A DNA stretch of 64,000 bases from Hemileia vastatrix. Its lineage: Eukaryota > Basidiomycota > Pucciniomycetes > Pucciniales > Zaghouaniaceae. The notes beneath the pieces were generated by a model, which saw only the letters and a list, made by a program, of their open reading frames with translations, had not been told where the DNA came from and searched no databases. The DNA is taken from assembly GCA_030280995.1 (NCBI GenBank), contig JASXTE010000002.1, positions 17,614,683-17,678,682 on the forward strand. Reading direction: 5' to 3'. Shown in pieces: positions 54,121 through 64,000 of the stretch (within the stretch, counting starts at the first letter, position 1; each line of letters begins with the position of its first letter). Made by a program: the position numbers and the translations under genes.

Positions 54121-57100
54121 ATATATCAAGAAATCAATCTTTCTTACTTGCCTGTGTTAATGCAAATAAGTCAAATTCTGATATTAAAGATTTACTTTCT
54201 TTAATTGTTTAAATTTAAATAAATACTAATACATTTCTTTCTTAATTTCTTCTTTAATATGAAAATGAAAATCTTCCATCAATACTTGTATTTCCTTCCT
54301 TAGATTTTTAAACTCTTCAAAAAAAAAATTTCTAAATAAACTAATGATATCTAATAATCTTGATCCTACTTCCTCAATCAGACTTTCTATCTTTCTATTA
54401 ATTATGTTTATGAATTTTTTTTGTCTTTAATTTATCACTTTCTTTCATTTGTTTTCAAATACCATCATCATCCACAGATTCCTTTCTGTATCCAATCTAC
54501 TACTTGAAGAATGACTGTCCTGTGATTACTTTATAGCTAAAAAAATTGTTTATTTTGAGTCTCAATTCTATATTTTTAGAATATTTCTTCAGACTCACCA
54601 GATTTCCCAATTGAGAAATGAGTTTCATATGATCTTTCCTTGTCATCAGAAATAATATCTTTTCCATTTTGAGATCATTTTTTTCAATTATCTTGCATGG
54701 CCTAATATATTTCATTTAAAAATATCTTTGCCTTATTTACCTATTTGGATAATGAAATATAGTCAATTAATCTTACAAGATCTCTATTTTATCCTGGTGA
54801 GTCCAAAAATTAAGTGTGTGAATGAAGATTTCATTTCATAATTAAGTTCAAGAAAATCATATTTTAGATGATGCCAATAGAAGCTTTTACATGTTTTGAA
54901 TCTTGATTGAGCTACTGTATTTTTAAAATAATAGTGATTTGATTTATTTCACTGTGTTCAAGGGTTAGAGTATTGATAAGTGAGCTTATAACCCTTTTTA
55001 GAATAGTCTTCAATACTAGATGATGTACTTATTTAAATTATTCCTGAGAAAATGAAAGTAGAAATATTATTTTGCTATTAAAGGGAATGAATCTAGCTAG
55101 ACCAAGAATATTTATGGAAAAAATTATGTAATTTTTTTGGCAATGACTTCACCTGCACTTTATTATATTATGGGGTTGAGATAACCTAGTTTTTTTCAAG
55201 TCAAAAAACCTTTGTTTTATAGAAGAAGGGGAATATATTTCCAAAACTAAATTTCATTGCATAAATTAACTTATGAGAAAGTCATATAAGATAACTAAAA
55301 ACATAAATTAATGACATTTTAATAAAAATTTGGGTTTAAATTGTTTGTAACTGAAGTCATGGAAATCAAACACATGTGTATACATGAACCTCATGAGGAA
55401 AACAAATGTCCCTTGGATTTATTTTATACAACAAATGGCCTGATGGCTAATTAACTTAAATAAGTATAGTATCATATATAACTTGTAAAATTTTAATTCA
55501 TGAATTTAAAATAAAAGTTGAAAACCTACATTAAGCCCCATACTTTTTTTGGCTACTTAATGTTTTTTTTTTTACCTCACCTTTTTCTCTTAACTTATTG
55601 ATCCTATTCACCGACTGTCTATTTATTTGAAAAGAACACTCAAAGTGATTGAATTATTCACATGATTCTAACCCAAGTGTAGCTTTAGTTTTTTTGTTAT
55701 TATTTAGAAAAACCCAAATTACTTTAATAATTCAATTTCCAGTTTCAAATTCAAAAATTCATCAATTTTTTGGAGAGTGTAGACCTTGGCCTTTAGTAGA
55801 AGAGGAGAGTGAGGGGATAGGAAGACCAGTTTATGTATCAATATATGAGAATATTCCAAATGTGAGAGTGTGGAGGTCATTTTTTTCCATGTGAATTTTA
55901 TTATGAAGTCCACTAAAGGTTTCAAACACTTTGAAGCAAAAATATATTCATTACCAAATTTGGGCCATTCTTCATCCATCTGATTTGATATTCTAAAGAA
56001 TTTTTAAAATTCATTATTTGATCCAAAAGCATATTGACAAAGATTCTTTTATTACTGATCTAAATAATTATTGAATGCAGACAAGGAACCCCATCTTTTT
56101 AAATCTTGTTTCATCTTCTTTATTGTAAGATCTCTAAGTAAAAAATAGATTCCTGTAGAAAGAATAATAAAAATTTTTAAATTAATCTATCTATAAATAA
56201 GCTTATATAGTAAAAAACTATTTAAAAATCCTGGTATCCAACCAACCCCAAACATGAAACCTTGAAGAATATTTTTTTGATAAAGTTTTTTTGATGCAAA
56301 GTTGATAAAAGATATGATAATTTTTGAAAGTTTTAATTTACCTTTTCCTCAAAAAAGTGAATCTCAAAAATAAATTGAGGTTTGAGAGAGTTAGAAAAAA
56401 CAGCAATTTTTTTTTGTTTTCAGCCTCATCCTTTTCATCATTACTGTCTTGTTTTTCTTATTGGTTATATGCTCAGGAAAAAACTTTTTAATTTCAGGTA
56501 ATTTTTTCAGAATTTTTTTTTTGGAAGAATCTAGTTTTGAAGCAACTTAAGCCAGTTGAACAGCCAATGAATTTGGAACCAAGTTTATTATCTATTATAG
56601 AATTTGTAATTTTACCCAATTTTGAAAAATATTATATTGAAGAAAGTGATGAAAAGGAAGGTGAAGATATTGAGGTAAGTGAAGAAAAGGATGAATTTGA
56701 TGAAGACATTTCTTTATTTTTAGATGAGTCTATATTCACAGTTATTGTTTTCTAAAAAAATCAAGCTAGTTGAAGAAAATAATAAAAATTGGATAAAACT
56801 CACCTGAAAAGCTCTCCTCACACTACCTAAGAGAAATAGTCCCCAAAGGTGTCCAAGAAATATTCCAAAATTTTCCAAAAAAAAAAAGGTGCCACAAAAG
56901 TTCCAAAAAAGTATCCCAGAATTTTCCAAAAAATTGTAGCAAAATTCCACTAACAAATCCCCAAAAGCTACCAGAAAAGTGCCAAAAAAAGTTCCAAAGA
57001 GTGTCAAAAGAGTTCCAAAAACCACAAAATAAAAACTTAAAATGTTTCAAAATTATTCCAAATGGTTTACAAATGTTTCTGAATTGATTTATTGAAAAAA

Positions 57101-57640
57101 AGACTTGAAATAACTTAAAAACCCTGAACTTCACTGGGTAATTCTAAGAAAATGTTTTCAAGTTATTTCTGAATCATTCTGAAGCGGTTTAGTAAAGAAA
57201 AGGCTAAAAAAGCAAAATAAAACCTAAAAATGACCAAGAAACACCAAATAGTCAATAATCAATAATAAAAAGATAGAAAAAAGGGAAAAAAGCATAAAAA
57301 GCATAAAAGAACAGATTAATTAAAAATTTAAAGAAAAAATGATAAAAAATAATTATCAAAAAGAGACAAGAAAAAAGATATTTAAATCAGCAATTAAATT
57401 ACAAAAATATGAGAGAGTGGCTTATCTTGAGAGCTCTTAAGTAAGAAGTATCATGACCCAAAATAAGTGATGCAAGTGAGATAAGAAGAGAAGATGAGAT
57501 ATCATATTGAGACAGAAACTTTAAAATGTTATGCAATTTCAAATTTATGCAATCTCAAGTCTGGCAGCTGACACTACAGCACATGTTTGTTTTGCCACAG
57601 GGTGCAACAATTATGCAACAGGTGTGAAACAGTTACAAAA
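54121..57640. other. H3 interior, no recognised gene
   Basis: Three short open stretches are not recognised: minus 54500-54715 (Lys-rich), 55650-55980 (open on both strands) and plus 56537-56755 (very acidic: EESDEKEGEDIEVSEEKDE). Bases 56850-57020 are a low-complexity block of CCAAAA-type words (GTTCCAAAA, ATTTTCCAAAA). Confidence 0.4.
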
Positions 57641-57645
57641 CAGTT

Positions 57646-57691
57646 TTTTTTTGCACTTAAGACCCACCTAAGACCTTTAAGTGCAAAAAAA
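57646..57691. repeat. 15-bp hairpin
   Basis: Arms TTTTTTTGCACTTAA and TTAAGTGCAAAAAAA around a 16-nt loop. The GCACTTAA core also occurs in the H1 terminal palindrome. Confidence 0.7.
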
Positions 57692-57973
57692 TAGTTTTCA
57701 CTTAACTTTTGCATAAATTTTGTGCCATTTTTTTCCCCAAGACAAAATAAAAATTTATTTTAGTGTGAACAGAAACAAATGAAACTGGAAAACTGGGGAA
57801 TTTCATTGGAAAAATATATTATACAAAAAAAAAATTATAAATCAGTTAAACTAGGCACTCAAAATGAGAAAGGGTGATTGTTATTATTTTAGCATGCATA
57901 GAATTGGTTTGATATGATGAAGTACTGCTATATTCTATTGATGGAAGTGGATCAGGAATTTAATCTTCATAAA

Positions 57974-59106
57974 GTTAACTCCATCCATCCTTTAAGTAAG
58001 AAAGAAGATTGTGTAATAAAAGATAAGTAGTAATCCAGTTTAAAGCAACTTTCATTTCTTTTTTATTACAGAGTGGAGTCATCATTCCTTGTAGAGAAGC
58101 AAATTGGACTTTCAGGATCCTTATTGAATTCTCAATCCTAACACAAGATCTTGCTAGATGAGTATTGAATCTAGATTTTTCACTTTCTTCATCATCAGTC
58201 CCATGAAAAGCAGGGATAACAAAAACAAAATTTGAATAAGCATAGTCTTCTAGAAGATATTAATTTTCATCCAAAAAAAATTGAGGATGTTGAGAAATAT
58301 TTATTTGCTGAAATAAACAGGGATTGTGGCAAGAACCAGGGAATCCAGCATGAAAAACAATGAATTTCTTGTTGATATCAAAAACCAATTTAGAAGTAAT
58401 TGAGTACCCAAAAAAAAGAAACAGGAAAATATTAATATGAGATTTACTTTGAACTATATAAGAAATAAATATCACCTTTTTTTTGTGATTAAAATATTTA
58501 TTTCCATCTCTGGAAGGCTTTTGAATCAAAGGTATGGTGGTACCATCAAAAAAGCCATTTAAGCTAAGAAAACCTTCTTTTTTTAATCACCTGAGAGTTT
58601 TCTGACTGTTATTTTTATTGGGAAATGTCAGAAGTTGAGATTCAGGAGAAAGAAATTTAATTATGAATTGCTTTTTATAAAGGGGAACTGTTCCTTGATT
58701 AATCTTGAAGAGTTTTTCAAGATGGGTTAATGCTGAACCATTACCATTTGAGCTGAAATAGAAAAGTGCCACAGATATTTGAATATCTGAATCTCTTTGA
58801 GTAAAATGAAAATTATTTTTAAATAGAGTGATATTGAATCAATTCAAGCAAACTCAGAAAACCAGAAAATGTTGTATAAAATATCTGTTGAAATATAGCT
58901 TAAGAAATGTTGGAAAAAACATCAAGGTGATATTGAGGTTGGTGTCATATAGAAGTAATTCAAGGAATTTAGTAGCAGTTCTATAAAATTTCACACATGA
59001 AAACCAATACAAGCATAGTATTAAAATTGGTATCAGAATTGAGTGTTAAATCAAGAGCTAGAGCTGAAGCAGTAATCTCAAGTTGAAAGTGTACTGAAAG
59101 TGGCAT
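57974..59106 (-). pseudogene. H3 Harbinger transposase (DDE_Tnp_4 type)
   Basis: Reads from MPLSVHFQLEITASALAL (59106) to LLHNLLSYLKDGW with several stops and frameshifts. The N-terminal part, SGFLSLLELIQYHSI and FSSNGNGSALTHLEKLF, aligns with the H1 transposase. The catalytic part is complete in outline: first Asp in GFFDGTTIPLIQKPSRDGN, then INKKFIVFHAGFPGSCHN, second Asp in YLLEDYAYSN (family consensus GDSAY), then FNTHLARSCVRIENSIRIL with the Glu, and LKVQFASLQGM. Of the three Harbinger copies here, only this one retains the DDE part. The encoded enzyme would cut and paste elements with H-type termini, but this copy is dead. Confidence 0.8.
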
Positions 59107-60985
59107 GTTATGTTAGTGAACTGTGATGAATATTAAGGGTATGTGTATGGTTAATGGATTGATTAAGTTCTGATAAGTCACATATCTTATTTTTATGAAT
59201 AAGCCCTTAAAGATTAGGTGAAAAAATCTGGGTGTGTTCACTTTTGTACCTAGTGTTGGTGTCTCTGAATCTAGTGCTGAATAATCATAATGAAAAAGGG
59301 AAGTGTTTTTATGAGTTTATTGATCCAAAACAAGACATGTTTTGAAGAAAATACATTGCTAAAATACACTTGTTCATGGCAGGTGTATTTCATTTCTTTA
59401 AGGTGGGTTTGAAACCTTTTTTGTGGTGTGTTAATGTGGTATATTTGGTAAGTTTTTTAACCTCCTATTAAAGTGATGAATTTGCTTTAATAAAATTTTT
59501 AATCCACGGGATGAAATTATCTTAGTAAAAATTTTTGATAAATTTTTCTGTTTTACTCTAATTTGGAGGGAAAATAATAGGGGACACCAAGAATTAATAT
59601 ACACACCATTAAAGCACACTTGAAATAAGGTACCAAGTAAGTCAATTTAATTTGAACTACACCTGCAAATAACAGGTGTACTTCAACAGTGTGTTTTTCC
59701 CTTAAAATTCCATCTGTTTGGTACTACCAAGCCTTTAAAGCACTTCATCCTCTTAGCTTGATTAGTCAGAATTAGGTACGCACAGTTCCATAACTTAAAA
59801 TTTTGATTCAAATAATCCTTAGGGGCTCATTTGAAAAGATTCTCACATAAGAGAAAGATGTGAATATGAAAAAAATCAATTTCATATCTCCCTACTTCCC
59901 AGAAATGAATACAGAATACAAGTGAAGCTTTTGTTATTATTTTTTGCTTGTCTTTCAAAAATTATTATTCAGTTGAGATTATTCTATGAGTTTGATGCAA
60001 GTAGTAAGCCATTTTACCTCCTTCAGTACATAGATTCTTGCAAAGTGGAAGTTTGATATCAATGAACTCAAGAAGTTTCTCATGTATGCCACAGTGTATT
60101 TTATCCAAGTTTTTGGGTTTGGCCACTAATTTTCTATGTTTTTAAAAAAATAAAAAACTTTTCATGAAGATGTCCATGTACATGTCATCAATATACTTCA
60201 TTTTTTTAACTCACAGTGTTTTTCAGATTAGTTTAAATCCTAAAACTGTTTGAATAATATACAAGTCTCATAAAAATGTATGGATGAGAAACTTAATTCC
60301 AAACATCTCAAAATTTTCATGTGGAGCTGCTTCCTCCTTTACTAAATTAGAATTCTTGGGATCATTTGTGTCAGTTTTTAGGTATACAAGCATGTAATGT
60401 TTTGGATTAAATTAACAAATTTTAGTTCAATTCATTCATTCTTCTTTGTCTAACTGTTCTCATATTTAATTTGATGGAAAATCATACATGTTCTAAGTTT
60501 TTACTACCCTGTACCTTCCAAGAATCAAAAATTAATTCCTATTGTATTTTATCTATCATAAAAGGGTTTCAAATATTTAAATTACCTGCTGTTGAATTTC
60601 CATGAATTTTTATCATCATACCTTACACCCATCCACCACTTGGATGCTTCAAAATAGTTTCAAGCTTTCCCAAGTAATATCAGAAATTTTGTGATTGATT
60701 TGAACATTTCTCCAGATATTAGATTAAGGGAAGTTAACTGAGGTATATATGTAGCTAACTTAGTCTGGATTCTAAACATATGAAGCTTTAATTTTTTGGA
60801 AGTTTTGATAGAGAAATTTTTGCAAAATATAGACAATCCATTGTTGGAGAGAAATAAAACCCATTTTCCTTAGAACCTAACAAAAAGTGCCCAGCTAAAC
60901 AATTAAAAAAAATCAGTGTCTAAAATACCTAAAAATATTTGGTGAGATAAGGCAAACTGAAATAAAAGAAAGAATAAAATCATGA
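59107..60985. repeat. H3 right interior with internal inverted segments
   Basis: The block at 59640-59790 (ACACCTGCAAATAACAGGTGT, then TTGATTAGTCAGAATTAGGT) recurs in inverted, diverged form at 59230-59400 and in direct form inside the MITE at 52037-52150. This suggests further MITE-like pieces of the same family. The rest is AT-rich with no gene. Confidence 0.45.
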
Positions 60986-61307
60986 GCTTAATAAAGTTGT
61001 GATAAAAGAGATGAAAAGAAAAAACTTACAGTGATGAAAAATATATAAATTTGAGTAGATGATCTTAATGAAGAAAAAAAGAAACAGGATAATGTGGGGT
61101 TTGGGGTGAAGCAATCTGATGTGAAGTAGATTGGGTGGATGTGTGTATTGGTGGGCTGAATTATGTTTGGGGAGATGTCACAAGAATAGGAAGTATTTGG
61201 CTTCATTTTTGACATGTTTAACCCCAAGTCAGCCACTTATGATGTTTTCTTGGAATGGAATTTTAAGACTGAAGTCTTCCAGTTGTATATGGTATTTTTT
61301 GAAACCC

Positions 61308-62212
61308 TCTAGTCGCAGTTAAATTAACTATTGCTTTCATACTATATAAGCCATTATAAACTTAAATCTCATTTTATAAATGACTGGGCTATTTTTAAAG
61401 ATAATGAAACAGACTTTTCTTGTTAAGATGAAAGTCTTTCAATAGCAGAAGAATGTCATTCTATATTTCAAATAATTTAAGTCTGAGCCAGTATGGTTTG
61501 AAAATTGAAAGTTAATTAGCTCCTTATTTTCCAACTTTGGCACCCCCTAATAAGTGGTGTTTTGGTTGTGTCAGAATAGTGTCAAAAAAATACCCTAATA
61601 TATTAAAGATAATAGGGGATTTCATAGTTAGAAACTCAGCTCTGAAATCATATAAATAACTCACTTATATCAAAAATGGATGTCACAGCAGATTTAGTAG
61701 AAGGACTATAGAACACAGCTATAGAAACAGCTTGAAAACTGTTGGATATATATATATATATATAATAAAGAGTGCCTGCCACTCTATTTACTTAAGACAG
61801 TGACATAATAGATATATATAAAGTGCTAGAGCTATATAAATGTGTTTTCAATACTATGACATATTCTGGGTACACAATAATAACTAGAATAATAGCACCT
61901 ACGCCTAACTTCTAAAATCCCTTCTCAACTGCAGAAAAACAGCATGTATACAGAAAAATTACTCAGGTATGTTTAAATCACAGGGGGAAAAAATGAGGAC
62001 TTGTAGGCAAGTCATTTTTTTGTATTTCTGACTAACCTTGCTGTAACCTGGTTAGAACTTCAAGTGATCCATATTCAAAACTTCCTCTCATGAATCAGGG
62101 AGTGAAATTTGGAGTCCATACTTTTTACTTTTATTAGTTAGCTCAATCACTGGCAGTAAATATTTGTATATATATTTATTGTCCACAAAAAATATACAAT
62201 ACTAAAACCACA
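61308..62212. other. Intergenic stretch with (TA)n
   Basis: An isolated Harbinger-style end, TTTGGCACCCCC-TAA, occurs at 61537 without a visible partner. A (TA)10-type microsatellite lies at 61745-61766. No gene. Confidence 0.5.
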
Positions 62213-63993
62213 TTAAAAATCAGAGTAGCTGCTGGCTATATTTTTTAATGATATCATACAACAAGTATTTGAGAAAACATTTGCAAAACCACTAGGATGT
62301 GTAGTTTTTGAAACATGACCAATAATTTCCTTGCTATTCATAACTACTTTTTTTGACCATTTATCATAACACCAAAAAACATTAAGCCCAGATTTTAAAT
62401 AAGGATTTTCAATTTTAGGATCCACAATGTCATATAAGCCAACTAAAATAAAATTTTGACCTGAAAATGTTGTTGACTGCCACATTTTTAATATAACCCC
62501 AACAACATTTCCTTTTGATGAGTTTACCTCAACATTGCCATTTCCTTGATTTGTTGAATATAATGAGTAGTTTTTCCATCCAGTAACAAGTTATCTACTT
62601 CAATAATTTGAGGTGATAGAATTTGAGATGAAACAGATGGTTGATTTTTCGTAAAAATACTGGAAAATATTTTTTACCATCAATCATGTTGAGATACTCT
62701 ATCCACAATTCATAGTCTTCACACAGTAGTTGAGATGATTTTGAGGGAATTTTTCTTTTCTCTGAACTGAAGAAATTTTTCATTTCATTCTCAAATCAAT
62801 CATTAGTTCTGTCCATTAATGTTGGAAGCTGACTGGTCAAAATAAACCTTTTCATATTGGTCTTGTCCATTTGATCTTTAAAAAAAAATGAAATTAATAA
62901 AGTTAAGTAGCTTTAATTAAGGAAAACATACATGTTTTCTTATTGGTTGTAATGGAGCTTAAAATTCCATTTATACACTCGTGGGCCCATGCTGCAGTTG
63001 ATGGTGCTGGCCAAAATCTTCTCAGAACTTCAGGAAAATGTTGTGCTAAGTGGATGTTTGGCTTTATATTAATATCTGGCCAAAATTCCTTAAGACACTT
63101 CATATAATCTTTTAACTGACCTTGAAGAGATGAAATTTGAGCTTCACGTATCTCCAAGGAAGTCAGAATATTGATTATTGAAACCAGAAGTGAAAGACAT
63201 TTAATCAACTTCTTCTCTCGTGCGGCAGAATTTTCAATAGCCCAAACAGGTATCAAAGCTGCCACATAGTAAATTTTACATAGTACAAACCGTTCAGCAG
63301 CTTTAAGATTTGTACCAGCCTCTCCTAGACTACTAGGAACACAGGTTAGCCATGAAGGGGTCTTAGTATTGCGGATACAGGTTTGAACAATTAACAATTC
63401 ACTCGATCGTAGACACAAATTATCTGTTGATGCATCTGGGTTTTGTGCTGGTTTCAAAGTGACTTTGGGTCTTGATAAATCTGAATATTTCTGAAAGGTG
63501 TGATCTACAAAAATATTTTGAGATACAATTTTAATCTAATAATAGCTCATTTTAACTTACTTGAACTGGAAAGATTTGATCTAGAATCATTTTCATCCAA
63601 ACAGATATCTTTAAGAAGTTGATTGTGACTTTTTGATGGACCAGCCGTTTTTACTTTCTTGACCTGCTCATGAAAACTATCTTGATGAGAAGGTTTACGT
63701 TTAAAAATTTTTTGCGGAGGTAGAAGTACACAAACAGAACTTTTTGATTTATTAGATTTTCTTGAAGGTTGAAAGGATGAATGAGGGTAAGAAGGAGACT
63801 TTTATTTTTTCTTTTCAGTTGAAAACAAATATATGAAATTACTAGAGGCACTAGAAAATGAATTTTGGCTTGATATGGAAGGATTTGGATCAAAATCATT
63901 AAATCCTCATTTTGATCTATTTTTCTTTTGTTTTTGAATTCTTTCTCCAGCCACATGTATCTGAAGGTACGTTTTGCTGAAGTCCTTTGCCAT
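62213..63993 (-). pseudogene. CACTA-like transposase gene, 3' part (continues left of gene start beyond window)
   Basis: Minus-strand pieces in order. 63993-63562 (MAKDFSKTYLQIHV, then Ser/Lys-rich) ends at a GT donor. 63506-62933 is fully open and has SSELLIVQTC, KIYYVAALIPVWAIENS, NIKPNIHLAQHFPEVLRRFW and STAAWAHECINGILSSITTN. A third exon from about 62878 has QMDKTNMKRFILTSQLPTLM and one stop. The last part (62485-62213) is in a shifted frame: GLYDIVDPKIENPYLKSGLN, KEIIGHVSKTTHPSG. The PNIHLAQHFPE...WAHECINGIL segment and the GHV end are typical of CACTA/Plavaka-type transposases of basidiomycetes. The catalytic half should lie right of the window. Confidence 0.65.
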
Positions 63994-64000
63994 TCCAAGG

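Larger units (their letters stand above)
52507..61307. mobile_element. PIF/Harbinger element H3 (8.8 kb), decayed
   Basis: The left end GGGGTCTCAAACC and right end TTTGAAACCC are inverted. About 90 bases in, both ends share a longer inverted block: left at 52611-52680, right at 61140-61210, both with ATTCAGCCCACCAATA. The left end also has a second GGGGTCTCAAA at 52595. Inside are DNA-binding-protein remnants (plus, left) and a transposase (minus, right), the H1 plan. No clean duplication remains. Confidence 0.7.

Noticed and set aside
56537..56755. Acidic small protein gene
   Set aside because: Single short frame in a decayed transposon, no homologous frame in H1 or H2; kept only as a note.
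61743..61766. Origin of replication or regulatory site at the TA repeat
   Set aside because: A plain dinucleotide microsatellite; nothing else supports a function.

Overview
The window comes from a repeat-rich, AT-rich fungal genome. It is most likely a rust (Pucciniales, Basidiomycota). The basis is short GT-AG introns in almost every readable gene, a GH5 exo-beta-1,3-glucanase of a type I associate with rusts, a remnant resembling the Tet-like 2OG-Fe(II) oxygenases expanded in these fungi, and a dense nest of LTR, LINE, PIF/Harbinger and CACTA-like elements. Species cannot be fixed from the sequence alone. Only one gene looks like an ordinary host gene: a seven-exon GH5 gene at 42799-44955 (minus). 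Everything else recognisable is transposon.

Layout. 1-10952: a Ty3/gypsy element on the minus strand (3' LTR cut by the window edge, polypurine tract, pol, gag, PBS, 1082-bp 5' LTR). Its pol is one reading frame broken only by nonsense codons. It carries 28 copies of a short CAGTTTA-plus-hairpin motif and a spliced antisense ORF next to its 3' LTR. It sits in the gag of an older Ty1/copia element, whose PBS and LTR remain at 10953-11664. 11665-16672: decayed gag-like sequence and unresolved AT-rich DNA. 16673-22371: a decayed gypsy LTR split by Harbinger element H1 (17049-21667). H1 has an intact three-exon DNA-binding-protein gene, a truncated transposase, a 123-bp satellite, a 30-bp perfect palindrome and a G-rich tract. 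23760-26790: an old chromodomain-type gypsy remnant. 27380-30400: an unrecognised, decayed spliced gene and a zinc-motif fragment.

30406-35425: Harbinger element H2 (TTA target duplication), holding a decayed transposase start, a Tet-like oxygenase remnant, a decayed DNA-binding-protein gene and a nested 197-bp MITE. 35447-36624: a 5'-truncated LINE with a 12-bp target duplication. 36745-41909: a nearly intact copia element with internally duplicated LTRs and an ATTTT target duplication. 42138-42312: a small inverted-repeat element. 42799-44955: the GH5 gene. 47437-51377: a second copia element with short LTRs, a TGATA target duplication and no gag. 51957-52304: a MITE. 52507-61307: Harbinger element H3, the most decayed, but with the transposase readable through its DDE residues. 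62213-64000: the 3' part of a CACTA-like transposase gene on the minus strand.

H1, H2 and H3 share one plan: a Myb/SANT-like DNA-binding-protein gene at one end and a transposase gene at the other, convergently transcribed. In this superfamily both proteins are required for transposition. The three copies complement each other as evidence: H1 supplies the intact DNA-binding protein, H3 the full transposase, and H2 the clean target duplication. No ORF here looks prokaryotic or viral, and I saw no tRNA or rRNA genes.
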